In this document: piece after piece, positions 15,014-23,445 of the stretch
How positions within the stretch are numbered: position 1 is the first letter of the stretch
Layout: every line of letters starts with the position of its first letter
NCBI RefSeq assembly: GCF_030929495.1
Contig: NZ_JAVFWN010000003.1
Location: 417,769-481,768 of the forward strand
Source: Nocardioides sp. LHD-245
Lineage (GTDB): Bacteria > Actinomycetota > Actinomycetes > Propionibacteriales > Nocardioidaceae
Direction: 5' to 3'
DNA: 64,000 bases
Made by a program: the position numbers and the translations under genes
Notes under the pieces: generated by a model
The model's database searches: none
Told to the model about the DNA's origin: nothing
What the model saw: only the letters and a program-made list of their open reading frames with translations

Positions 15014-16852
15014 ATGTCGACCGAGCGGCGCCGCCGGCGCCGCAGCCGGCCGCGGACACCCGTCGAGCGCCTGCGTCGCCGGCTGCGCCATCTTTCCCGG
15101 AGCCGGCACCGCGGCCTGCTGGTCCTGGCGGCGGTGGTCCTCGTGGCGGGCGCCTGGGTGGGCTGGACCCTGTGGTCCACCAGCCGGGCGCTGGCGGACG
15201 TGGCGACGCGGGCCGAGGTGATGCGCGCCGCGCTCGTCCGGGGCGACGCCGACGGGGCCCGCCGGGCGATGGCGGAGTACCGCGACGCCGCCGAGACCGC
15301 GCGGTCGCGCACCGGTGGCCCGACCTGGTCGGCGCTCGAGCTGCTGCCGGTCGTCGGCGACGACCTCGACGGCATCGCCGTGGTCGCCGACGTGCTCGCC
15401 GACCTGGGACGAGACGGCCTCCCGCCGCTGGCCGACGCCGCCGAGGAGGTCTCGGGCGAGGCCTTCCGCCCCCAGGGCCATGCGTTCCCCGTCGACGCGA
15501 TCGCGGGACTGGCCGATCCGGCCGAGCGCAGCGAGGCGGCCTTCGACCGGGCCGACGCCGCGCTGGCCGACGTCGACCCGAGCTCGTTCGTGGGGCCGGT
15601 CCGGCACCGGTTCGACGAGCTGCGCGACCTCGTCGTCGATGCGCGGCAGACCCTCGACACGACGTACCGCGCCGCTCGGCTGATCCCCCGGCTCATCGGG
15701 GACGACCGGCCGCGCCACTTCCTGCTGGTCCTGCAGAACAACGCCGAGGCACGCAGCAGTGGCGGCCTCCCCGGCGCCCTCACGCTGGTGCGGGCCGACC
15801 GGGGGCAGGTCGAGGTCGTCGAGCAGGCCGACGCCGCGGACCTCGGGAGCTCGGACCAGCCGATCCTGCCGTTGAGCGCCGAGGAGCGGGGTGCCTTCGG
15901 CGACCTCCTCGGTGTCTATCCCGTCGACGCCACCCTCACGCCGGACTTCGGGCGGGCCGCGGAGCTGCTGCGCACCCGCTGGCAGCAGGTCCGCGGCGGC
16001 CGGGTGGACGGCGTCATCTTCGTCGACCCGGTGGCCGTGAGCTACCTGCTAGCCGGGACCGGCGCCGTCCCGGTCCCCGGCTATCCGGCGGTCACGTCGG
16101 ACACGGTGGTCGCCGCGGTGGAGAACCAGATCTATCGGCTCAGCGAGGACCGGCAGGCGCACAGCGACTACCAACAGGCGGTCGCCGAAGCGGTGTTCGA
16201 CGCCTTCGCCGACGGCTCGGGCAACTCGGTCGCCGTCCTCACCGGCCTGGTGCGCGCCGTCCAGGAGGGCCGGGTCCGGCTCGCGCTGACCGAGCCCGAG
16301 GCGCAGCGGGAGATCGCCGGCACCGCGATCGCGGGCGAGTTCACTCCCGAGGGCGGCACCGAGCCTCAGGTCGGCATCTACCTCAACGACGCCGGGCCCA
16401 CCAAGATGCAGTACTACCTCGCGTACGACGCCCGCGTCTTCGCCCGCTCCTGCGAGGGCGGCCGGCAGGCGATCGCCGGTGAGGTCGAGTTCCACAGCGA
16501 CACCCCGCCGGACGTCGGGCAGCTGCCGCCGGCGATCACCGGGGCGACCTACCCGGGGGTGCGGGTGGCGCCCGGCCACCAGCTGCTGGTCCTCTATCTC
16601 ACGACCCCGGTCGGCGGGAGGCTCGAGGAGGTCGCGGTCGACGGCCGCCCGCAGTCGATCGACGCACTGCCGTTCGAGGGCCGCGACCTGGTCCGGGTCG
16701 CGGTCTCCCTCGCGCCCCAGGAGCGCCACCGCCTCTCCTTCGTCATGCGCGGCGGCCCCGGGCAGGACGGCGACATCGAGGTCGAGGTGAGTCCGGGGGC
16801 GCGGCCGGTGAGCTCCAATGCGACGGTGCCCTCGGCCTGCGACGTCCGCTGA
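15014..16852 (+). CDS. DUF4012 membrane-anchored extracellular protein
   Basis: Protein of 612 residues: a very basic N-terminus (RRRRRRSRPR), one transmembrane helix at about residues 35-58 (GLLVLAAVVLVAGAWVGWTL), then a large outside domain. The segment LLVLQNNAEARSSGGLPGALTLV is characteristic of DUF4012, and RGGRVDGVIFVDPVAVSYLL follows the family's usual order. DUF4012 proteins are frequent in actinobacterial polysaccharide clusters, but their biochemical role is unknown; attachment or processing of the polymer at the cell surface has been a reasonable guess. Start chosen by the -10 box 7 bases upstream. Confidence 0.83.
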   Translation: MSTERRRRRRSRPRTPVERLRRRLRHLSRSRHRGLLVLAAVVLVAGAWVGWTLWSTSRALADVATRAEVMRAALVRGDADGARRAMAEYRDAAETARSRTGGPTWSALELLPVVGDDLDGIAVVADVLADLGRDGLPPLADAAEEVSGEAFRPQGHAFPVDAIAGLADPAERSEAAFDRADAALADVDPSSFVGPVRHRFDELRDLVVDARQTLDTTYRAARLIPRLIGDDRPRHFLLVLQNNAEARSSGGLPGALTLVRADRGQVEVVEQADAADLGSSDQPILPLSAEERGAFGDLLGVYPVDATLTPDFGRAAELLRTRWQQVRGGRVDGVIFVDPVAVSYLLAGTGAVPVPGYPAVTSDTVVAAVENQIYRLSEDRQAHSDYQQAVAEAVFDAFADGSGNSVAVLTGLVRAVQEGRVRLALTEPEAQREIAGTAIAGEFTPEGGTEPQVGIYLNDAGPTKMQYYLAYDARVFARSCEGGRQAIAGEVEFHSDTPPDVGQLPPAITGATYPGVRVAPGHQLLVLYLTTPVGGRLEEVAVDGRPQSIDALPFEGRDLVRVAVSLAPQERHRLSFVMRGGPGQDGDIEVEVSPGARPVSSNATVPSACDVR

Positions 16853-16964
16853 CGCCGCGCGGCCGCGGTCCGCCGGGCCGGGCCCCATCTCTTTACCTTC
16901 GGGACACCCCGGCGCCACGGATCGGGGGCATTGCGGTCACCCGGCATCGTGAACATGGCTGCCC

Positions 16965-17777
16965 GTGGCCCCCACCTCCCAGGTGGCGCGACTGGCCGAT
17001 GCCCTTCTCGTCCCCTCCCTCGATGACCGACTGATCGACCTGGTCGGCGCGCCCGGCTTCGTGCCGGTGGCGTTCCTGCTCGCCTTCGCCGCCGGCGCGG
17101 CCCACGCGGTCGGCCCCGGCCACGGCAAGAGCCTCGCCGCGGCGTACCTCGTCGGCTCCGACGGCAAGGTCCGCGACGCCGCCTGGCTCGGGGCCTCGGT
17201 GGCGGTCATGCACACCGTCTCGGTCCTCGTCGTCGCGGTGGCGTGGACCTTCCTGTCGCTCTCGGACCTGCTCTCCCTCGAGCGTCTGACCAGCGCGTTG
17301 CAGCTGTTCGCCGGGTTGCTGGTGATCGGGGTCGGGGTCTGGCTCCTGCGCCGTCACCTCCGGGCCGGCGGCCACGGTCATGGCCATGGGCACGGCCACG
17401 GGCACGGTCACGGTCACGGGCACGGGCACGGTCATGGTCACGGCCCCAGCCGTCCCGGCCTGGTGCTGCTTGGCATGTCCGGCGGCCTGACGCCCTCGCC
17501 GGCAGCCTTCCTGGTGCTGGTGACCGGCATCTTCACCGGCCGCTCGGGGTTCGCGCTGCTGCTGGTGATCACCTTCGGGCTGGGCCTGGCCACGGTCCTG
17601 TTCGGGGTCGGCCTGCTCGCGCTGGCCGGACGCAACCTGGTGGTGCGCGCCGCCGAGTCCCGGACGCTGGTCGCCGCGGCCACCCGGGTCGCGCCGGTGC
17701 TCGCGGCGGCCAGCATCACGGTGATCGGCGGCGTGCTGACGACGACCGCGGTCGGGCAGCTGGCGGGCGCGGCGTGA
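16965..17777 (+). CDS. NicO/RcnA-like nickel-cobalt transporter with long Gly-His loop
   Basis: Membrane protein of 270 residues with six or so hydrophobic helices. The NicO-family metal motif is AAHAVGPGHGKSLAAAYL near residue 50. Between the third and fourth helices lies a run of about 13 GH dipeptides, a histidine-rich cytoplasmic loop that binds Ni, Co or Zn. The later GMSGGLTPSPAAFLVLV resembles the GG.xPCPSA motif of RcnA-type exporters. The GTG at 16965 is not supported by a clear ribosome site and the true start may differ. Its stop overlaps the next gene (GTGA), a usual partner in this family. Direction of transport is uncertain. Confidence 0.78.
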   Translation: MAPTSQVARLADALLVPSLDDRLIDLVGAPGFVPVAFLLAFAAGAAHAVGPGHGKSLAAAYLVGSDGKVRDAAWLGASVAVMHTVSVLVVAVAWTFLSLSDLLSLERLTSALQLFAGLLVIGVGVWLLRRHLRAGGHGHGHGHGHGHGHGHGHGHGHGHGPSRPGLVLLGMSGGLTPSPAAFLVLVTGIFTGRSGFALLLVITFGLGLATVLFGVGLLALAGRNLVVRAAESRTLVAAATRVAPVLAAASITVIGGVLTTTAVGQLAGAA

Positions 17778-18457
17778 CCGGCCTCCTCGCGGCGCATCCG
17801 TTCGGTGATCCGCAGACCGTCGAGATCGCGGCCGACGCCGCCGACCCCGCCGTCGTCCACGTCACCTGGAAGGTCGGTGCCGCCGACGACCTCACGCTGC
17901 TCGGCATCCACCTCGGCGTGCTGCCCGAGGACCGGGTCATGCTCGACGGGGCGATCAGCTACGACGACGGCGACGCCGCGCTCGTCGAGCAGGCCGCGGA
18001 GGTCCAGGCCTACCTCCTCGAGCACGTCACGGTGAGTGCCGCCGGTCAGGCGTGCACCGGCCGGGTCGAGGCGACCGGCGACCTGATCGCCGACGGGGCC
18101 GACCTCGTCTTCGCCTGTGCCGAGGCACCGCGCGTCGCCACGGTCGCGGTCAGCACGCTGACCGACCTGCACCCGGCGTACCGGACCCTCGCCACCGGCC
18201 CCGACGGCCAGCACCAGGTCTACGGGGCGGACGCGCCCAGCCACGACTGGACGCTGGGTGGCACCGGCGGCACCGGCAGCACCGGCGGAACCGGCACCGG
18301 CACGGCCGGCGGCACCACGCAGGCGCAGTCCCTGGGCACCGGGACCAGCGCCGCCCTCCAGATCGGCGGCGTCCTCGGCGTCGTCCTCCTCGTCGCCGTC
18401 GCCGGAGCCGTCGTGGCCCGGCGCCGTCGCCGGGTCCCTCCCACCCCCACCCCATAA
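17774..18457 (+). CDS. membrane-anchored partner of the NicO transporter
   Basis: Protein of 227 residues with no typical signal peptide at the chosen GTG. It starts AAHPFGDPQTVEIAA, similar to the mature start (AHPLGN..) of proteins encoded beside NicO transporters in other actinobacteria. The C-terminal part has a Gly-Thr linker (repeats of GGTGSTGGT), one transmembrane helix (IGGVLGVVLLVAVAGAVVA) and a basic tail RRRRR. The start overlaps the transporter stop by four bases. A role in metal delivery or transporter assembly is inferred from the pairing only. Confidence 0.65.
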   Translation: MTGLLAAHPFGDPQTVEIAADAADPAVVHVTWKVGAADDLTLLGIHLGVLPEDRVMLDGAISYDDGDAALVEQAAEVQAYLLEHVTVSAAGQACTGRVEATGDLIADGADLVFACAEAPRVATVAVSTLTDLHPAYRTLATGPDGQHQVYGADAPSHDWTLGGTGGTGSTGGTGTGTAGGTTQAQSLGTGTSAALQIGGVLGVVLLVAVAGAVVARRRRRVPPTPTP

Positions 18458-18469
18458 AGGAGACATGTC

Positions 18470-21400
18470 GTGCCCGCACGACCGATGCGCAGGCTCCGGC
18501 TGCTCGCCACCTCGGTGGTCGCGGCGGCCGTCGCCTCGGGCGGCCTGATGGCCACGCCGAGCCAGGCCGCACCCGCAGCAGCCCCGGCGCTGCTGCCCGA
18601 GACCCCTTCGGCGACCGCCGAACCGGCACCCACCCCCGACATCCTCGACGTCGGCTTCCCCGGCGGCGTGCCCACCGACGCCGCCCAGTCGCTGGCCCCG
18701 ATCACCTACGGCACCCCGACGTACGGCACCGACGTCCGGCAGGGCCCGGTGATGACCGTGGACGGCGTCGACGACGCGGTCGGCTTCGCCTTCGAGGAGC
18801 AGTGGCCCAAGCTGACGACCGGCGCCAGCATCGAGTGCGTGTTCCGGGTGGACACCGCGATGCCGGTGGTCCGGGAGATGGACCTGTGCTCCGACAAGGA
18901 GGCCGGCGGTCTGTCGATGTACGTCACCGGCGGCAACCTCGGCTTCATGGGGCACATCGGCGGCGGCTACAAGAGCGCACTGACGCCGATCGAGGGCGAC
19001 CGGTGGTACCACGCTGTCGCGACCTGGGACGGCAGCCAGATCAAGCTCTATGTCAACGGCCAGCTCGCCCAGACCACGGCGGCCGCCGGTGCCCTGACCG
19101 CTCCGGCGGCCGCGGCCCAGCGTTTCATCGTGGGTGCCGACGCCAGTCCGACCGGCATCGGTCAGCCCGCTCCGCCGAGCACCTTCGCGGCCTCCGGCGT
19201 CTTCTCCCGCGCCGTCACCGCGGACGAGGTGAAGGCCCTCGCCGCGGAGTGGGACACCGCGGTGCCGACCCCCGCGGCGGACGTCCTGGACGTCGACTTC
19301 GCGGACGGTACGCCGAAGGACCGGGTCCGCGACCTCGCCGTGAAGACCTTCGGCAGCCCGACCATCGCGCACGACAACGCGCTCGGCCGTGACGTCGCGT
19401 CCTTCGACGGCGACGACGCCTACGGCTACGCCCTCACCCCGCACTGGGGCGAGATCAGCAACGCGGTCACGCTCGAGTGCACGTTCCGCTACCTGGGCAC
19501 GCTGCCGCGCAGCACCGAGGCCGCGGTCTGCTCCGGCAAGGAGGCCGGCGGCCTCTCGATCTACCTCAACGAGGACAAGGTCGGCCTGATGGCCCACATC
19601 GGCGGTGGCTACAAGACCGCCCGGGCCACCTTCAGCGCCAACCGCTGGTACCACGTCGTCGGCCTGTGGACCGGCACCGAGATCAGGCTGTACGTCGACG
19701 GCGTGCTCGCCGCCACGACGCCCGCCACCGGTGCCCTGACCCTGCCCAACGCCACGGCCCGGGCCTGGACGCTCGGTGCCGACTCCTCGCCCAACGGCGG
19801 TGCGCAGTTCTACGCCCCGGCCAGGCTGGCGAACGCCCGTATCTACAGCCGCGCGCTGAACGACACCGAGATCAAGGCGCTCGACATCGCCGCCTTCGGC
19901 GAGCACCCGGACGCCGGCGTCAGCCTGACCTCCTCGGTGCCGGCCGCCGGGGACAGCCTCTCCGCGCCCGTCGAGCTCGACCTCGACATCGCCCACGAGG
20001 ACAACGCCGCCGGTTGGACCTACCTGCTGGACGGCAAGCCGGTCGCCGAGGGCGACCTGATCGGCCCCGGCCTGCAGGCCGGCCCGCACACCCTCACGGC
20101 ATCCGCCGTCGACGTGTTCGGCAAGGAGATCGCCTTCACGATCCCGTTCGAGTCCGACACGATCCCGACCGGCGGCGGCGCCGGCTCCGGGGAGGGCAAG
20201 GGCGTCGTCCAGCTCTCCGCGATCGCGACCAGCCCCGACGGCGGCGAGGTCACCACGACCTTCCGTGAGGCGACCGCGACCGTCGCCGACGGCGGTGTGC
20301 AGGGTGTGGTGAAGAAGGTCCCGACGACCCTGGACTTCGTGCACGAGGACGAGCAGCCGATCGCGGGCGAGCTCACCCCCGACGACGGCGAGGCGAAGGC
20401 CAGCGCCACCAGCGGCGACATCCCGTTCCAGCGCTTCGACGTGGCGGTCGGCGCGGCCGTTGCCGGCCAGCAGGTCGTCTGGAAGGGCGTCGTCGACCCG
20501 GAGCGCTCGGTCACCCTGCACGCCTGGAGCACCGAGACGTCGCGGTGGGCCGAGCTCGCCACGGCGCGCGGCGTGCGCGACGGGGACACCGTCCTCAACG
20601 CCGTCGTCCGCCCGGCGATGGTCGACCAGGGCACCGTGCACCTGCTGGTGCTCGGCACCGACCCGTTCGCCGACGACCTCGCCCCGCGCGACGAGTCGGC
20701 GGCCCAGACCAAGGACCGGTTCGAGGACCCCGAGGACTACGACTTCTCGCTGGCCCACTTCACCGACACCCAGTACCTCGCCGAGGGCGCCGCGGGCGGC
20801 ACCTACGACGACTGGGACGGCAACGTCGAGCCCTCGGACCAGATGAAGGAGGCGGAGCGGGCCATCTGGGACCGGGCCTACCGCGCCACCACCGAGTGGA
20901 TCGCCGAGCAGGCCGGTCCGCGCAAGATCAAGTGGGCCGGGCACACGGGCGACATCATCGAGAACGACTACTACAACCCGCTGGCGACCAACGGCAGCGG
21001 CGGGCTGCTCTACCCGGGTCTCGACGAGCAGGTCACCCGCGAGTTCGAGTTCACCTCCGACGCGCAGCAGACGTTGGACGGCTCCGGCATTCCGAACCAG
21101 GTCATCGCGGGCAATCACGACAACCAGCTGGGCAACGAGACCGGTCCGACGTCGCGGTTCAACCGGTACTACGGGCCCGACCGCTACTACGAGGTCTCGA
21201 AGGGCTGGCCCGCGGGGGCGTCGTACCACGCCTGGGACGAGACGACCGACTCCGAGGGCAACGTCAGCACCCCGGGCCAGGACAACCAGAACAACTACAT
21301 CCTGTTCTCCGCGGGCGGCCTGGACTTCGTCGCCGTGGGCCTGTCCTACGGCGTCACCCAGGAGGAGGCGGACTGGGCCAGCTCGGTCTTCGAGCGCTAC

Positions 21401-22936
21401 CCCGACCGCAACGGCATCCTGCTGACGCACGCTTACATCGCTCCCTCCACCGCCAAGGACGGCCGAGGCGCGAGCTTCTCCGGCGACGGCTCGAAGCTGT
21501 ACGACGAGGTCGTCTCGGCGAACCCGAACGTCTTCTTGATCCTGGCCGGCCACGAGCACGGCGTCGGCACCAACCTGAAGACCGGTGTGGGCGCGACCGT
21601 GCAGCACGATGTGGTCGAGCTGCTCGCGGACTACCAGTTCTACAAGGTGTCCGCGCGTGAGCTGTGGCCGGACAAGGTCGACAGCAGCGGCAACATCGAC
21701 CTCGACGGCGACGGCGTCACGGACCACAAGGCGACCGATCTGCTGCAGTTCGGCGCCAGCTGGCTCCGGCTGCTCCAGTTCGACGTCGACCGGGCCGAGG
21801 TGAGCATCGACACCTACTCGCCGCACTTCGACAACTTCGGCGCGACCGAGTACGACGACCGCAAGCGCTACAACGGCGCCGAGGACAACCTGGTGCTCCC
21901 GGTGGACCTGTCCAGCCGCACCACGACGTTCTCGACCGACGGGCTCACGGTGGTCACCCCGACCGCCGAGGTGATCGGCGTGCAGACCGCGAGGTCGGGC
22001 TGGCCCGCCACCGTCGAGTGGAAGGACCTGACGGCGGGCGTCGTCTACGCCTGGACGGCGGAGAGCCGCACGACGTCGGGCGACCGGATCGGCTCGCTGC
22101 CGCAGTTCGGCACGGTGTTCCGGGCGACCGCGGCCGGCACGGACGTGACGGCACCGACGATCGAGGTGCCGGCCGAGACCACGCTGACGGTCGGTGACAG
22201 GTTCGTGGCCAAGGACGGCGTGACGGCGACCGACGACGTCGACGGTGACCTCACCACCCAGATGGAGGTCGTCGGCGACGTGGACACCGGCCAGGCCGGC
22301 AGCTACCCGCTGACCTACGTCGTCGCGGACAAGAACGGCAACCAGGCGATCGTCTCCCGGGTCGTGCGGGTGGTGGAGCCGGTCGACGCCCGCGCCACCA
22401 CGGCCGTCACGGTGGGCAATGTGTCGGTGGCCTTCGGCCAGCAGCCCACGCTGAGCGCCCAGGTCAGCCCCGCGTCGGCCACGGGCCTGGTCCGCTTCCT
22501 CGAGGGCGAGGAGATGCTCTGCGAGGCGATGGCCGCGAACGGCACGGCCTCGTGCACCGTCAAGACGCTGCCGCCCCCGGGCGACTACGTGGTCGTCGCG
22601 TCCTACGCCGGCGACAAGAGCCACCAGGAGTCGCAGCGGTCCTTCGTCCTGAAGGTCGCGGCGGCGCAGGCGGACCCGCGACTGAAGGCCAAGGCCGCCA
22701 AGGCGTCCCTCGTCGGTGACGCGAAGGTCAAGCTCAAGGCCAAGGTCGCGCCGGGCGTCACCGGCCGGGTCGTGTTCAAGAGCGGCGGGCGCCGGCTGTG
22801 CGTGGCGACGATCGAGGACGGGGTCGCGACCTGCAGGGTGCGCCTGCGGCCCGGCACCTGGAAGGTGAAGGCGAAGTACGCCGGCAGCGCGGCGTACGCC
22901 AAGGACAAGGCGGTGTTCACCGTCCGCAAGCGGTGA
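18470..22936 (+). CDS. large secreted LamG-metallophosphoesterase-Ig protein
   Basis: Exported protein of 1488 residues. Signal peptide at 1-36, ending TPSQAAPA. Two concanavalin/LamG-type domains follow (about 45-250 and 265-470), each with the pattern GLSxY..GG.xGFMGHIGGGYK...RWYHxV. Then an Ig-like segment, a calcineurin-type metallophosphoesterase (about 755-1130) with HFTDTQYL, HTGDIIEND, AGNHDNQ and AGHEHG metal ligands, a DUF5011-type domain (about 1225-1305, DVDGDL), and two Ig-like repeats (about 1310-1400 and 1412-1488) rich in lysine. GTG start 7 bases after AAGGAGA. No sortase motif or C-terminal helix, so it is probably released or bound through the LamG domains. Substrate of the phosphoesterase is unknown. 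Confidence 0.85.
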   Translation: MPARPMRRLRLLATSVVAAAVASGGLMATPSQAAPAAAPALLPETPSATAEPAPTPDILDVGFPGGVPTDAAQSLAPITYGTPTYGTDVRQGPVMTVDGVDDAVGFAFEEQWPKLTTGASIECVFRVDTAMPVVREMDLCSDKEAGGLSMYVTGGNLGFMGHIGGGYKSALTPIEGDRWYHAVATWDGSQIKLYVNGQLAQTTAAAGALTAPAAAAQRFIVGADASPTGIGQPAPPSTFAASGVFSRAVTADEVKALAAEWDTAVPTPAADVLDVDFADGTPKDRVRDLAVKTFGSPTIAHDNALGRDVASFDGDDAYGYALTPHWGEISNAVTLECTFRYLGTLPRSTEAAVCSGKEAGGLSIYLNEDKVGLMAHIGGGYKTARATFSANRWYHVVGLWTGTEIRLYVDGVLAATTPATGALTLPNATARAWTLGADSSPNGGAQFYAPARLANARIYSRALNDTEIKALDIAAFGEHPDAGVSLTSSVPAAGDSLSAPVELDLDIAHEDNAAGWTYLLDGKPVAEGDLIGPGLQAGPHTLTASAVDVFGKEIAFTIPFESDTIPTGGGAGSGEGKGVVQLSAIATSPDGGEVTTTFREATATVADGGVQGVVKKVPTTLDFVHEDEQPIAGELTPDDGEAKASATSGDIPFQRFDVAVGAAVAGQQVVWKGVVDPERSVTLHAWSTETSRWAELATARGVRDGDTVLNAVVRPAMVDQGTVHLLVLGTDPFADDLAPRDESAAQTKDRFEDPEDYDFSLAHFTDTQYLAEGAAGGTYDDWDGNVEPSDQMKEAERAIWDRAYRATTEWIAEQAGPRKIKWAGHTGDIIENDYYNPLATNGSGGLLYPGLDEQVTREFEFTSDAQQTLDGSGIPNQVIAGNHDNQLGNETGPTSRFNRYYGPDRYYEVSKGWPAGASYHAWDETTDSEGNVSTPGQDNQNNYILFSAGGLDFVAVGLSYGVTQEEADWASSVFERYPDRNGILLTHAYIAPSTAKDGRGASFSGDGSKLYDEVVSANPNVFLILAGHEHGVGTNLKTGVGATVQHDVVELLADYQFYKVSARELWPDKVDSSGNIDLDGDGVTDHKATDLLQFGASWLRLLQFDVDRAEVSIDTYSPHFDNFGATEYDDRKRYNGAEDNLVLPVDLSSRTTTFSTDGLTVVTPTAEVIGVQTARSGWPATVEWKDLTAGVVYAWTAESRTTSGDRIGSLPQFGTVFRATAAGTDVTAPTIEVPAETTLTVGDRFVAKDGVTATDDVDGDLTTQMEVVGDVDTGQAGSYPLTYVVADKNGNQAIVSRVVRVVEPVDARATTAVTVGNVSVAFGQQPTLSAQVSPASATGLVRFLEGEEMLCEAMAANGTASCTVKTLPPPGDYVVVASYAGDKSHQESQRSFVLKVAAAQADPRLKAKAAKASLVGDAKVKLKAKVAPGVTGRVVFKSGGRRLCVATIEDGVATCRVRLRPGTWKVKAKYAGSAAYAKDKAVFTVRKR

Positions 22937-22943
22937 GGTGGCG

Positions 22944-23043
22944 TTGAGTCGTCACATCTGACCTGTCGAGTCGTCACTTCTGCCCGTTGCCGCGGCGACG
23001 GTGTCAGAAGTGACGACTCGACGCGAGGACGTGACGACTCAAC
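22944..23043. repeat. nested inverted repeats after the phosphoesterase gene
   Basis: Two perfect inverted repeats are nested: TCGAGTCGTCACTTCTG (22966-22982) with its complement at 23005-23021, and GTTGAGTCGTCAC (22944-22956) with its complement at 23031-23043. The GAGTCGTCAC core is shared by both arms. It starts 8 bases after the stop codon, so it may act as a terminator, but the size and nesting are more like a dispersed palindromic element. Confidence 0.8.
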
Positions 23044-23090
23044 GGGTCAGATCCGCCGACTCAACGGGTCGGATCCGACGACTCAACGGG
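23036..23090. repeat. 22-bp direct repeats
   Basis: GACTCAACGGG recurs at 23036, 23058 and 23080, exactly 22 bases apart, with GTC(A/G)GATCCG(C/A) between copies one and two. The array continues out of the nested inverted repeat and shares its GACTCAAC sequence. Confidence 0.8.
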
Positions 23091-23106
23091 GGGACTCGAC
23101 AGATGA

Positions 23107-23139
23107 TCTCAATATGTGGGCATGCGTCTCGATATTTGG
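23107..23139 (+). promoter_or_regulatory. candidate operator: direct repeats TCTCRATATKTGG
   Basis: TCTCAATATGTGG (23107-23119) and TCTCGATATTTGG (23127-23139) start exactly 20 bases apart, two helical turns, in an AT-rich pocket ending 32 bases upstream of the -10 box of the sulfurtransferase leader. Spacing and position fit an activator or repressor site. No regulator can be assigned. Confidence 0.45.
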
Positions 23140-23171
23140 AACGCCGAGTTCGTGGATCCGGGAAAGCCGCC

Positions 23172-23177
23172 TAGGCT
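23172..23177 (+). promoter_or_regulatory. leaderless-type -10 box of the leader peptide
   Basis: TAGGCT, 7 bases before the leader peptide ATG at 23185; TTCGTG at the -35 position is weak. Confidence 0.6.
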
Positions 23178-23184
23178 CTCTCCC

Positions 23185-23265
23185 ATGTCGACGACCCTGC
23201 TGCTGACCAAGCGGCGCGCGGTGGACAACTGCCGCGTCAGCTCGGCGCTGTGTCGACCCTGCTGA
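23185..23265 (+). CDS. 26-residue cysteine-containing leader peptide
   Basis: Short leaderless reading frame beginning MSTTLLLTKRR and ending NCRVSSALCRPC, with three cysteine codons in the last 11 codons, the last directly before the stop. Small leaderless peptides with cysteine-rich ends precede sulfur genes in many actinobacteria and, in Mycobacterium smegmatis, cysteine-rich upstream frames are known to make downstream genes respond to cysteine supply. The 180-base stretch from here to the sulfurtransferase start holds no other gene. Regulation by ribosome stalling at cysteine codons is inference from position and composition. Confidence 0.72.
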   Translation: MSTTLLLTKRRAVDNCRVSSALCRPC

Positions 23266-23445
23266 CGGGTCTCCCTTCCTGAGGGTCTCCGAGGACTCCG
23301 GCTCTCCGCCACCTCGCCCGTCGTCTCCGTGGCGCGCTCGTGCGCCCAGGCGCTGTCCTGTGCGTTCGCCGTGTCGCCCGTCAGGAGCGCGTGCAGCAGC
23401 ACCGTCCGTCGTACCGCACCATCGCTACCACCAGAAGGAATCACC

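Noticed and set aside
17438..22624. Open frame of more than 1700 codons antisense to the phosphoesterase gene
   Set aside because: The plus-strand protein has clear signal peptide and domains; the minus frame has only biased composition.
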